This document shows positions 1 through 7,628 of a stretch of DNA of 22,760 nt, piece after piece. Location of the stretch: contig CAUJFU010000062.1 in NCBI GenBank assembly GCA_963169055.1, positions 1 through 22,760 of the forward strand, given 5' to 3'. The notes below the pieces were generated by a model, which searched no databases, was not told the origin of the DNA, and worked only from the letters and a program-made list of their open reading frames with translations. The position numbers and the translations under genes were made by a program. This stretch comes from Myxococcota bacterium. GTDB taxonomy: Bacteria; Myxococcota_C; UBA6777. Numbering within the stretch: the first letter of the stretch is position 1; every line of letters begins with the position of its first letter.

Positions 1-826
1 GTTCGGCGTTGGCTTTGTTCGCTTGAAGGAACTGTTGTTGTGCCATATCAAGCAGTCGTTCTAACTGGGCGTCGATCAGCGCGCTGGCTCCGCGTTTTGC
101 ACGCTCTTTTCGATAACATTGGGCTGCGAACTCAAGTAATCCTTGCGATTGGCAAAACTGCAAAAATTGTTTGTGTAGCGGCTCCTCTTCCCAATCGACA
201 AGCAACGCCGTCCACAACGCACGGGCCTCTCTCCCTGTAGGCCCCGAAGGTACGGCATCTTTGTTTGGATCAAAGGTGACTCCGATATTTGCGAACACCA
301 AACCGCATTTGTGGCACGAAGAATTCTCTAGGCGTCGTTTTTCCCAACACTTCGGGCAAAAGGCCTCGCCATCGGACTCTTGGGGGTCGGATGATTGGGC
401 GGTGGAGCCTTGTGCGGCGGCCAAACGCCCAACCACCGAGGCCACAGGTTCCCTTGGTGCTTCGATGGCGGGTTCTTGGATGGCGGGCTTTTGAACCGCA
501 GGTTCTTCGATTTCAAGCGCGGTAGGAGAAGTGTGGGAGTCTGTGGAATTGTTGTTGCCCGGATTTGGGAGGGTTGGGAGGATGTGATCGACAGCAGGTG
601 TCGATACCTTTGTTTCTAGTGAAAGAAACGACGGCGAGGGTGATCGCGGGAGATCGACAAGCGGGGAGATGTCTGTGTCTGCCGTGTACACCGCTTGTTG
701 CAAGCAGGCAGGACATTCGATGCAAAGGCGTCCTTTTTCAGCAGAAAAACGCTGCAAGTGTACCAGTTCTTTGCACAAAGGGCATTGGAAGAGTAACTTG
801 CGTGTGGGGTGGTGTGTTGTTGCCAT
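1..826 (-). CDS. Zinc-ribbon protein, 3' end cut by window edge
   Basis: I do not recognise a named family. The frame is open from an ATG at 826 to the left edge, giving 275 residues with no stop, so the C-terminus is missing. Two cysteine clusters look like separate zinc ribbons: CPLC at residues 15-18 with C35 and CPAC ending at C41, and CPKC at 157-160 with CHKC at 171-174. Between them (about 50-155) lies a Pro/Ser/Glu-rich linker with a repeated KPAIQEPAIEAP-like stretch. After the second ribbon comes a Trp-rich, probably helical segment (about 198-275). No membrane segment is seen in the visible part. It starts 11 nt after the lipoprotein stop with only a weak GGA ribosome site, so it is probably the last visible gene of the grpE-dnaK-dnaJ transcript and may be translated by coupling. 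Function is unknown; zinc binding is inferred from the CxxC pairs. Confidence 0.75.
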   Translation of the reverse strand, partial: MATTHHPTRKLLFQCPLCKELVHLQRFSAEKGRLCIECPACLQQAVYTADTDISPLVDLPRSPSPSFLSLETKVSTPAVDHILPTLPNPGNNNSTDSHTSPTALEIEEPAVQKPAIQEPAIEAPREPVASVVGRLAAAQGSTAQSSDPQESDGEAFCPKCWEKRRLENSSCHKCGLVFANIGVTFDPNKDAVPSGPTGREARALWTALLVDWEEEPLHKQFLQFCQSQGLLEFAAQCYRKERAKRGASALIDAQLERLLDMAQQQFLQANKANAE

Positions 827-837
827 CCAACGTTCCG

Positions 838-2943
838 TTATTCGATATCTGCCGAAGTGCCGTGTATTTTGAATTTTTTGTCGCGATGAGCGACCAAAAA
901 CTGGATCGGTGCGATGGTTTCGCCATTGGATTGGATCGTCATCGGCCCCGTGACACCCGCAAAATCTTTGATCTTGAGCAATTGATCGCGGAAGGCTTCG
1001 CGCGTTTTTGGCGCGAACTTTTCCACAACGTGCAACAAGATCTGGATCGTGTCGTACGCATAAGCGGAAACGTAGGATGGGGGTTTTGGATTTTTTGGAT
1101 CGAACTCTCCGGGAAACTTGTTTCGGTAGTTGTCCACAAAGTTTTGGACCAAAGAACCGCGCTTGGCTGCCCACGGGCAATAGCGAACGGTAAAGATCCC
1201 GCCCACGACATGGCGCGGTTCGCGGGTAAAGATATCTTCGTTGTTCCAGCCGTTGGTTCCGAGCAGTTGGACAAATTTAAGGGGCTTGTTCAATGCTTTG
1301 TAGCGTTCTTCGACCTGCTTTTCCCAATACGGGTAATGGAGTTTGACTTCGATATCTTGTTGCGCGAGAGTCGGAGCAATCATCGAGACGTACTCGATGG
1401 AATCGGGGATAAAGATCGCATCGAAATCCACAACGGGCGGGAATTGCTTGACGAGGTTTCGGTACAAGCGCTTGCGAAGAAATCCCGAGGGGGCTTGACG
1501 CAACTGGCCGCTAAATTTGTACCACAAAGGGCGCAGACCTAGGTGCATACGCCCGACCAGTCGCTGTGCAGGATCCACAAAGTTTTTGACGTCGGCGGGG
1601 TAAGACTCTACACCGACCATCTTGGCTCCCAGTCGCTCGACTTCTCGCCAAAAAGCCCCCACTTGGATACGCCCAGATTCTCCGTCGGGATAAAACGCTG
1701 TAAAACGAGAAATGCTCAATTTTTTGACAGCGTAGCGTGCGATGGCAGTTCCCATTTGTGAGCGGGTGAGGTTGTTGCGAAAGATATAAGACCCGATATC
1801 TGGGAGTGTTTCGACAAGGCTGATCGAAAACAACGGAACACCGAGTTCTTGGGCGCGGTGCGCAACGGGCAGAGAGACGTCCGAAAGAACGGGGCCAAAG
1901 ATGGCGACGACGCGATGCTCTTTGACCAACCTTTCAAGCGCACGCACAGCAGTTGAGGCTTGGGACCCTGTGTCTTCAAACACCACTTGGACTTTCCCTT
2001 CGAGCCCGCTTGTCGCAAGTTCGATGGCGTTGCGTACCAATTTGCCTAAGCCCGCACCGTAGCCCGTTTTGGGGTAGAGGACGCCCAAGACGTTGGGCTG
2101 AACACGCAACACTTCACGGCGCTGTGCGCGCAAAGATTGAACGCGCTTGTATAGCGAATGTTCTTGGTTGATCGATCCGCTCAGAGCATCGAGGATCTCA
2201 TCACAAGCCTTGAAGTCTTGTTGATGAAAAGACAACAGCGCAAGTCGCATTGCGATGTAATCAAAAGGGAAGGTCAAGGTTTCACCGCGTTTTGCGTACA
2301 GCACTTGAAGTTCAGCGGACGACAAACGCCCATCGATGGCTTGGAGCAGAGCAGCTTTGGCCTCTGTTTGTTGCGAAGCGTCCATTGTTGGCAAAAGCCG
2401 CGCTTGCCACTGAATCAAAGCCCGTTGATCGCCCGATTCTTTGGCGGCGCGCAAGATCATCGCAGCCACAGGTTTTTGTTCTTCTTCAGAAAGCTGTTGG
2501 TAGGCGTCTTCAAAGGCTTCGATGGCGGCTTTGGCTTGCCCGATCTTGAGCAGGGCTTGACCGTGCAACAGTCGCGTCTTGGCTCGTTTGGGTCCAGTCA
2601 AGCTATTGCCTTTGAGGGCGCTTTCCAAAAGTCCCGCAGCATCGGCATAACGACCTTGTTCGTAGGCGAGATGGCCCAAGCGATATTGAGCGGTCGGAAC
2701 AGCTTGCGAGTTGGGGTACTCTTTGAGTAAGCCTCCCCACGCTTTTTCCTCGGTGGATTTGTCTTGGCTTTCTTTCGCAGCCATCGCTTGTTCCACCCAT
2801 TTTTTCTCACCCTCGTTTTCAGGTTTGTATGTCCGACCATTGAGTTTGACGTTGCTGCCTTGGCAGCTTGCGCCCATCAAAACATACGGTCCAACAAGCC
2901 CGATCACCACCAGCCCGAGAAGTCGTTTGAATACGCGAGTCAT
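838..2943 (-). CDS. LpoA-like lipoprotein: TPR domain plus LIV-binding-like domain
   Basis: The 701-residue product begins with a basic start, a hydrophobic segment (about 8-26) and Cys27 in a relaxed lipobox (LMGASC), so it is probably a lipoprotein. Residues about 40-270 form TPR-like helical repeats (for example AQYRLGHLAYEQGRYADAAG). Residues about 283-695 resemble a type-I periplasmic binding fold of the Leu/Ile/Val family, with signatures GVLYPKTG, AIFGPVLSD and FDAIFIPDS. This order of domains is that of Escherichia coli LpoA, which activates the peptidoglycan synthase PBP1A. A role as a penicillin-binding protein activator is inference; an amino-acid sensor or ABC binding protein is the alternative. 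The ATG at 2943 is chosen because GAGGAGGGG lies just upstream, whereas upstream in-frame codons lie inside dnaJ. It starts 10 nt after dnaJ stops, so it belongs to the chaperone operon. Confidence 0.8.
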   Translation of the reverse strand: MTRVFKRLLGLVVIGLVGPYVLMGASCQGSNVKLNGRTYKPENEGEKKWVEQAMAAKESQDKSTEEKAWGGLLKEYPNSQAVPTAQYRLGHLAYEQGRYADAAGLLESALKGNSLTGPKRAKTRLLHGQALLKIGQAKAAIEAFEDAYQQLSEEEQKPVAAMILRAAKESGDQRALIQWQARLLPTMDASQQTEAKAALLQAIDGRLSSAELQVLYAKRGETLTFPFDYIAMRLALLSFHQQDFKACDEILDALSGSINQEHSLYKRVQSLRAQRREVLRVQPNVLGVLYPKTGYGAGLGKLVRNAIELATSGLEGKVQVVFEDTGSQASTAVRALERLVKEHRVVAIFGPVLSDVSLPVAHRAQELGVPLFSISLVETLPDIGSYIFRNNLTRSQMGTAIARYAVKKLSISRFTAFYPDGESGRIQVGAFWREVERLGAKMVGVESYPADVKNFVDPAQRLVGRMHLGLRPLWYKFSGQLRQAPSGFLRKRLYRNLVKQFPPVVDFDAIFIPDSIEYVSMIAPTLAQQDIEVKLHYPYWEKQVEERYKALNKPLKFVQLLGTNGWNNEDIFTREPRHVVGGIFTVRYCPWAAKRGSLVQNFVDNYRNKFPGEFDPKNPKPPSYVSAYAYDTIQILLHVVEKFAPKTREAFRDQLLKIKDFAGVTGPMTIQSNGETIAPIQFLVAHRDKKFKIHGTSADIE

Positions 2944-2953
2944 CGTCCCCTCC

Positions 2954-4060
2954 TCAACCATCCCAATGAAAAAAGCTCTTGAGTTTCTCGATAAAACCGG
3001 AACGAGCGGGTGTATGTTGTTCGTTTGAGGAGAGCGCTTCAAAACGTTCGAGCAGATCTTTTTGTTCTGTGCTGAGTTGGGTGGGGATCTCGACAACAAC
3101 TCGGATGATCTGGTCGCCTTTTCCGTATTCTTGGATCTTTGTGAAGCCTTTTCCTTTGAGGCGAAACAGGGTTCCCGGCTGTGTGCCCGCAGGGATCTTC
3201 ATGGAGATAATCCCCTCAAGGGTCGGGATATCCAGCTTGGCCCCCAAAGCAGCTTGTGCAAAAGACACAGGGACTTCGCAGATCACGTCGTCTTCTTCGC
3301 GCTGAAAGAGCGGATGTTCTTCGACATGGATCGTCACATACAGATCGCCCGATTGTCCCCGTCCATCCGCCACTTTTTCACCGCGCCCGCGCATACGAAT
3401 GCGCAAACCTTCGTAAGCGCCAGCGGGGATCTGCAATTCGACGGTCTCTTTGGCTTCTTTGCGTCCCGCTCCTTTGCAATCAGAGCAAGGTTCTTTGATC
3501 ACCTTTCCAGCCCCCCGACAATCGGGGCATGTGCGTGACAAAACAAAGAAGCCTTGTTGGACGCGGATCTCACCGCCACCTCCGCAGGTACGGCAAAGGC
3601 TGGGCTTTGTTCCTGCCTTGGCTCCGCTGCCCTCGCAGGTGTTGCAGGGGATCTCGTAGGGAACTTCCATCGATTTTTCGACGCCACGAGCGGCCTCTTC
3701 AAAAGAGATCGAGGTTTCGTACACCATATCGCGCCCACGCGCAGCACGGCCCCGCCCCCCACCACCACCAAAGATGCCGTCGAAAAAGTCTTTGAAGAGA
3801 TCGCCGACATCGAACCCGCCGCCGAATCCTCGATTGTTCAGCCCTTCGTGACCATAACGGTCATACACGGAGCGTTTTTCTTCATCCAAAAGCACCGCAG
3901 CGGCTTCGTTCAGTTCTTTGAGTTTTTCTTCCGCATCAGGATTGTCGCGGTTGCGATCGGGATGAAACTGCATCGCCATCTTGCGATAGGCTTTTTTGAT
4001 CTCGGCTGCGTCCGCTTGGCGTGATACACCGAGCAGATCGTAATAATCAGGCTTGCTCAC
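2954..4060 (-). CDS. dnaJ: Chaperone DnaJ (type I Hsp40)
   Basis: DnaJ delivers unfolded clients to DnaK and stimulates its ATPase in the cytoplasm. All class I parts are present in 368 residues. The J domain (about 1-70) has the HPD motif at 33-35. A Gly/Phe region (about 75-108) includes a poly-Gly run. The zinc domain has four CxxCxGxG-type repeats: CNTCEGSG, CRTCGGGG (Gly variant), CPDCRGAG and CSDCKGAG. Client-binding beta domains follow to about 345. The start is GTG at 4060; GAGG lies 8 nt upstream and no in-frame ATG precedes it. A possible 27-codon ORF ends in a GTGA overlap with this start. The next gene begins 10 nt after the stop. It lies 137 nt behind dnaK across a probable attenuator. 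Identity is very secure. Confidence 0.97.
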   Translation of the reverse strand: MSKPDYYDLLGVSRQADAAEIKKAYRKMAMQFHPDRNRDNPDAEEKLKELNEAAAVLLDEEKRSVYDRYGHEGLNNRGFGGGFDVGDLFKDFFDGIFGGGGGRGRAARGRDMVYETSISFEEAARGVEKSMEVPYEIPCNTCEGSGAKAGTKPSLCRTCGGGGEIRVQQGFFVLSRTCPDCRGAGKVIKEPCSDCKGAGRKEAKETVELQIPAGAYEGLRIRMRGRGEKVADGRGQSGDLYVTIHVEEHPLFQREEDDVICEVPVSFAQAALGAKLDIPTLEGIISMKIPAGTQPGTLFRLKGKGFTKIQEYGKGDQIIRVVVEIPTQLSTEQKDLLERFEALSSNEQHTPARSGFIEKLKSFFHWDG

Positions 4061-4140
4061 AGAAAAACCTCATCCATGTCAACCAAATGATGTGCCCACC
4101 CATGGGGCGTCCAAGACAGTCCATTGTTGATTGAAGGCAT
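4057..4140 (-). CDS. Candidate 27-residue leader ORF overlapping dnaJ start
   Basis: An ATG at 4140 is preceded by GGAG with a 4-nt spacer and opens 27 codons (starting MPSINNGLSWTP) that stop at TGA 4059-4057. The TGA shares GTGA with the GTG start of dnaJ, a layout typical of translational coupling. The peptide has no recognisable domain, signal peptide or cysteine. An open stretch of this length can easily arise by chance, so the call rests on the ribosome site, the exact overlap with dnaJ and its location just after the probable attenuator. Confidence 0.3.
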   Translation of the reverse strand: MPSINNGLSWTPHGWAHHLVDMDEVFL

Positions 4141-4153
4141 CGCGCTCCAATCC

Positions 4154-4187
4154 AAAAAAATCACGCCCCCCAAAAGCTCGGGAGTCG
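4154..4187 (-). terminator. Possible attenuator between dnaK and dnaJ
   Basis: Read on the minus strand, CGACTCCC (4187-4180) can pair with GGGGGGCG (4171-4164), with one A-G mismatch and one T-G pair, around an 8-nt loop. After 3 nt comes a run of seven T (4160-4154). It lies 10 nt beyond the dnaK stop. Partial termination here would make more DnaK than DnaJ. The gap before the T-run is larger than in a textbook terminator. Confidence 0.4.
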
Positions 4188-4197
4188 GGTCGTTGAC

Positions 4198-6069
4198 TCA
4201 ATCGTAGCCAAGGTTATCTGCATCGTCATCCTCGCCCGGCCCTCGTTCGCCCCCTTCAGCCATGGACTGATACACCAACTCGGACAAGCCATACGAGGTT
4301 TGTTCGAGGCGCTTATAGGTCTCGGAGAGATGCTCGTAATCGTTGCCAAAGCGTTCCAAGACGACACGCGCTTCTTGGATCTCGCGGGCGACGGGGTCGT
4401 AATCTTGGCGATCAAAGAGATGGCCGAATTCTTCGAGGGCTTTTTCTGTGTTGTAGATCAAGCCATCCAGGTTGTTACGCAAATCCGCAAGGCGTTTTTT
4501 CTCGGCGTCGTCATGTTCAAACTCTTCGGATTCACGGATCATTCGAGAGATTTCAGATTGCGTAAGGCCGGAAGATCCAGAGATCTGGATGCCTTGTTCT
4601 TTTCCTGTGGCGAGATCACGTGCGGAAACATGAACGATCCCGTTGGCGTCGATCTCGAAGGTGACGTCGATCTGCGGAACGCCCCGTGGTGCGGGCGGGA
4701 TCCCAATAAGCTCAAAACGCCCGAGTGTTCGGTTGTCCGAGGCCATCTCACGCTCGCCTTGAAGAACATGAACCTCGACCATCCGTTGGTTGTCCGAGGC
4801 CGTCGAAAAGGTTTGACTGCGGCGCGTTGGGATGGTGGTGTTGCGGTCGATCAGGCGGGTAAAAACACCGCCATAGGTTTCGACCCCCAACGAAAGCGGT
4901 GTGACATCGAGCAAAAGGAGATCTTTGACTTCGCCACGCAGCACGCCCCCTTGGATCGAGGCTCCGACCGCAACGACTTCGTCGGGGTTGACACCACGAC
5001 AGGGTTCGCGCTGGAAAAAGTCGCGGACGTGCTGTTGCACCATCGGCATCCGCGTCATCCCGCCCACCAAAAGCACGTCGTCGATCTCATGTACCGAAAG
5101 GTTGGCGTCTTCAAGCGCCATCTGACAAGGTTCTAGCGTGGCTTCGACAAGATCGCGGACAAGATTCTCAAGGCGATTCCGAGACAGGCGCGTGCTAAAA
5201 TGCTTGGGGCCTGTAGAATCGGCGGTAATGAAGGGAAGGTTGATCTCAGTTTCTTTGGAAGAAGAGAGTTCGTGTTTGGCTTTTTCTGCGGCTTCCTTGA
5301 GGCGTTGAAGGGCCATCTTGTCTTCGCGCAGATCGATGCCGTGTTCGGACAAAAATTGGTTGGCGAGATCTTCGACGATACGGCGGTCAAAGTCCTCTCC
5401 ACCAAGGTAAGTATTGCCGTTGGTCGAAAGGACTTCGATGACGCCATCGCCGATCTGCAAGATCGAGATATCGAAGGTTCCTCCGCCGAGATCGTACACA
5501 GCGATCTTGGCGTGTTCGAGGCGTTCGAGACCATACGCAAGCGCCGCAGCGGTCGGCTCGTTGATGATGCGCATGACTTCTAAGCCCGCGATCTGCCCAG
5601 CATCTTTGGTGGCTTGGCGCTGAGCGTCGTCAAAGTACGCAGGGACGGTGATCACCGCTTGGGTCACTTTGTCGCCGAGATAATCTTCTGCGGTCTGTTT
5701 CATTTTGGCGAGGATCATGGCGCTGATCTCTTGGGGGCTATAGTTGCGTCCGCGCACTTGGACCCACGCATCGCCGTTGCGGCTTTCGACGATCTGATAG
5801 GGGCAGGTCCCCAAAGCAGCCTCGACTTCATGGCTATGAAAACGACGGCCAATCAAGCGTTTGACCGCATAGATCGTATTTTCAGGATTGGTGATGGCTT
5901 GGCGCTTGGCGATCTGTCCCACAAGACGTTCGCCGTTTTCAGTAAAAGCCACGACCGAAGGCGTGGTTCGACTGCCTTCGGCGTTGGGGATTACGACGGG
6001 TTCTCCGCCTTCGAGTATCGACACACAAGAGTTGGTAGTACCGAGGTCAATTCCGATAATCTTGCTCAT
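4198..6069 (-). CDS. dnaK: Chaperone DnaK (Hsp70)
   Basis: DnaK binds exposed hydrophobic peptide segments and releases them through an ATP cycle driven by DnaJ and GrpE in the cytoplasm. The N-terminus [14 protein letters not shown] is the phosphate-1 loop of the Hsp70 ATPase. [14 protein letters not shown] is phosphate-2, and [13 protein letters not shown] is the adenosine motif. The interdomain linker ([17 protein letters not shown]) and the substrate-binding beta domain follow. The C-terminal lid is somewhat short and ends in an acidic tail ([12 protein letters not shown]) in place of the usual EEVxDK-type end. The product is 623 residues, a usual Hsp70 size. Two ATGs lie side by side (6072 and 6069). 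I choose 6069 because AAGGGG then has a 5-nt spacer and the protein begins like other DnaK. It starts 63 nt after the grpE stop. Confidence 0.97.
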   Translation of the reverse strand: MSKIIGIDLGTTNSCVSILEGGEPVVIPNAEGSRTTPSVVAFTENGERLVGQIAKRQAITNPENTIYAVKRLIGRRFHSHEVEAALGTCPYQIVESRNGDAWVQVRGRNYSPQEISAMILAKMKQTAEDYLGDKVTQAVITVPAYFDDAQRQATKDAGQIAGLEVMRIINEPTAAALAYGLERLEHAKIAVYDLGGGTFDISILQIGDGVIEVLSTNGNTYLGGEDFDRRIVEDLANQFLSEHGIDLREDKMALQRLKEAAEKAKHELSSSKETEINLPFITADSTGPKHFSTRLSRNRLENLVRDLVEATLEPCQMALEDANLSVHEIDDVLLVGGMTRMPMVQQHVRDFFQREPCRGVNPDEVVAVGASIQGGVLRGEVKDLLLLDVTPLSLGVETYGGVFTRLIDRNTTIPTRRSQTFSTASDNQRMVEVHVLQGEREMASDNRTLGRFELIGIPPAPRGVPQIDVTFEIDANGIVHVSARDLATGKEQGIQISGSSGLTQSEISRMIRESEEFEHDDAEKKRLADLRNNLDGLIYNTEKALEEFGHLFDRQDYDPVAREIQEARVVLERFGNDYEHLSETYKRLEQTSYGLSELVYQSMAEGGERGPGEDDDADNLGYD

Positions 6070-6132
6070 CATAGCCCCTTCTGTTTCGTCACGGAAACCA
6101 ACGACCGACCGTGTTTGACAAGATGCTTCGGA

Positions 6133-7254
6133 TTATGAAGCGGAAGAAGAGTCCGCTTTTCCCGTTGCCGCTTCGGGATCCTCTTTCGAAGCATCCGTTG
6201 CATCGGAGCCACGGGGCACATCTGATTGGGAAGCGATGTCTCGCGCAGAAGGAGCGTCTGTTTCACCACCGCCACCTACGGCATCTTCGAGAGGTTCGCT
6301 CGGCTTCGCTTCGGCGGGTTTGGTGGGGGCTTTGGCAACAGCGACCATCGCAGGACGCAACATACGGTCGTGCAGCTTATAGCCGGCTCGAAATTCGCCG
6401 CAGACCGTCCCGTCAGGGAATTCATCCGTTTCGACCAAAGAGATCGCTTCATGCAGCGTATAATCAAAGGTTTCGCCTTTCGCGTCAAACCGCTGCAAGC
6501 CATGGTGGTGCAAGATGGAAGTGTATTGTTTGTAAAGTAGCTGAAGACCTTCGACCACAGAGGTCGGAGAGGTGGCGTCTTCCATGCTTTTGAGGGCAAG
6601 ATCGAAGTTATCGAACATCGGCAAAAGCTCTTTGACCAGATGTTCATGTCCGTATTTTCGGGCATCTTCGCGTTCTCGTTGGCTGCGTTTTCGCAGGTTG
6701 TCGAAGTCTGCGGACAAACGAACCAAGCGCTCGTAAAGCTCATCTTTTTCTTTGGTGATCTGTTTCAGGTCAGCCACCTGTTTTTTGAGATCGTCCGTGA
6801 CACGTTTGTATTGGAGCTGTTCTTCGAGATGGGTGCGTCGTGTTTCTTGAAGTTTCTTTTTCAACTCAGCCACTTCCTCTTGGAGTGCGCTGGCCGTTGC
6901 AACAAGGCTTTCATTACGAGCAGCGCTACTCGGAGGGGGAGCGATCGGCCCGTCGTCGGGGATCTCCAAGATTTCAACGGACCGCGAAGCAGCTTCCTCC
7001 AAAGAAGCCGAAGCTGCGATATGTTGCATCTGTTCGCCAGAAGGGGTGTGCGTTGTCGGGTGGATGGTTTCGGCTACGGTGGATGAGCCTAAGCCGATGC
7101 CGTCGGTTTTGAGAGAGATGTCCGATGCGGTCGCCTCGATGTGTTCGCTTTTTGCGCTGGCGTTTGATTCGGCATCCTTGGTGGTTTCCGCTGCTGCACG
7201 TTGCTCTGTGGCGGCCTTGTTGCTTTCTTTTTCCTTCTGTTCGCTCTGAGACAC
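6133..7254 (-). CDS. grpE: GrpE nucleotide exchange factor, extended at both ends
   Basis: GrpE dimers release ADP from DnaK. The core is clear: a long coiled coil at about 118-195 ending in SADFDNLRKRSQRE, a helical part with FDNFDLAL, and a beta-wing head with GYKLHDRMLRPAMVAV at 291-306. At 373 residues it is far longer than the usual 170-220. Residues 1-115 are a Ser/Ala/Thr/Glu-rich low-complexity arm, and about 309-373 is a Pro/Ala/Ser/Asp-rich tail. Both are probably disordered. The GTG start at 7254 has AGGAGA 9 nt upstream, and no ATG lies nearby in frame. It is the first gene of the chaperone operon; no hrcA is beside it and I found no CIRCE repeat. The leader of about 170 nt is described separately. 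Confidence 0.93.
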   Translation of the reverse strand: MSQSEQKEKESNKAATEQRAAAETTKDAESNASAKSEHIEATASDISLKTDGIGLGSSTVAETIHPTTHTPSGEQMQHIAASASLEEAASRSVEILEIPDDGPIAPPPSSAARNESLVATASALQEEVAELKKKLQETRRTHLEEQLQYKRVTDDLKKQVADLKQITKEKDELYERLVRLSADFDNLRKRSQREREDARKYGHEHLVKELLPMFDNFDLALKSMEDATSPTSVVEGLQLLYKQYTSILHHHGLQRFDAKGETFDYTLHEAISLVETDEFPDGTVCGEFRAGYKLHDRMLRPAMVAVAKAPTKPAEAKPSEPLEDAVGGGGETDAPSARDIASQSDVPRGSDATDASKEDPEAATGKADSSSAS

Positions 7255-7352
7255 GCTCTAACTCTCCTTTGTGCAGGGCGCTGATGGCCCGAGATCATTC
7301 GTGGTATTCGCTTCGATTCAATGAAAGTGAAGGCAAGAACGCTTCGGATCGG

Positions 7353-7388
7353 CTCTGGACAAAGAGGAGATCTGACCTCTCCCCAGAG
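7353..7388 (-). promoter_or_regulatory. Hairpin in the grpE leader
   Basis: In the grpE transcript CTCTGG pairs perfectly with CCAGAG as an outer 6-bp stem. AGAGG pairs with CCTCT as an inner 5-bp stem around the 8-nt loop TCAGATCT. The two stems are joined by small internal loops (2 and 3-4 nt). It would lie some 35-70 nt after the predicted transcript start and about 100 nt before the GTG. It may stabilise the mRNA, sense temperature or be a DNA operator; the sequence does not say which. Confidence 0.5.
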
Positions 7389-7429
7389 TGAACGAAGCAC
7401 AAGCATAACGCTTCTTTTGCGCAATGCAA

Positions 7430-7458
7430 ATCATTCCCCAGCATACGCCCTTGGTCAA
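7430..7458 (-). promoter_or_regulatory. Predicted sigma-70-like promoter of grpE-dnaK-dnaJ
   Basis: On the minus strand TTGACC (7458-7453, 5 of 6 to consensus) and AATGAT (7435-7430, 4 of 6) are separated by exactly 17 nt. The preceding GGGC before TTGACC also resembles the start of a heat-shock sigma-32 -35 box, but no CCCCAT-type -10 follows. It leaves a leader of about 170 nt before the grpE GTG. Confidence 0.55.
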
Positions 7459-7492
7459 GCCCTTTTGTTTCGCAAAGGGCCATCCCAAGGCG
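7446..7492. repeat. Nested palindrome overlapping the grpE -35 box
   Basis: Inner perfect arms GCCCTTT (7459-7465) and AAAGGGC (7474-7480) flank an 8-nt loop. Outer perfect arms CCTTGG (7449-7454) and CCAAGG (7485-7490) lie outside them at equal 4-nt spacing, and the pairing can continue by two G-C pairs with a one-base bulge. The -35 hexamer of the predicted grpE promoter covers part of the left outer arm and spacer. No T-run follows on either strand, so an intrinsic terminator is unlikely; an operator is the better guess. Confidence 0.6.
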
Positions 7493-7543
7493 TTTGCCAC
7501 GTCACAGAGTCCACGAAGTGAAGAGAGCAGCCTTGGCGGGGAC

Positions 7544-7572
7544 TTGACGCGCACAGAAAAGCAAACTAACAA
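7544..7572 (+). promoter_or_regulatory. Predicted promoter of the ccmD-like gene
   Basis: TTGACG (7544-7549, 5 of 6) and TAACAA (7567-7572, 3 of 6) are 17 nt apart and lie 57 nt before the ATG of the plus-strand gene. No other pair in the region fits this gene as well. Confidence 0.4.
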
Positions 7573-7628
7573 CCCCGCCTACGTGCGCAAATCAAATCAC
7601 GCGCTTACGCCCATCGCAAGGAGGTTTT

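Larger units (their letters stand above)
7255..7628. other. Divergent intergenic region between grpE and ccmD-like gene
   Basis: These 374 nt hold no convincing gene. They contain a promoter for grpE, a promoter for the plus-strand gene, a nested palindrome next to the grpE -35 box and a hairpin in the grpE leader, each listed separately. A weaker second candidate for grpE is TTGCAT with TATGCT, spacer 16, about 7403-7430. No CIRCE repeat and no HspR-type CTTGAGT-N7-ACTCAAG repeat is seen. Confidence 0.8.

Noticed and set aside
565-1542. 325-codon plus-strand frame
   Set aside because: It overlaps the zinc-ribbon gene and the LpoA-like gene on the other strand. Both have good domain evidence; this product has none.
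7255-7460. CIRCE or HspR operator before grpE
   Set aside because: I looked for TTAGCACTC-N9-GAGTGCTAA and CTTGAGT-N7-ACTCAAG and found neither.
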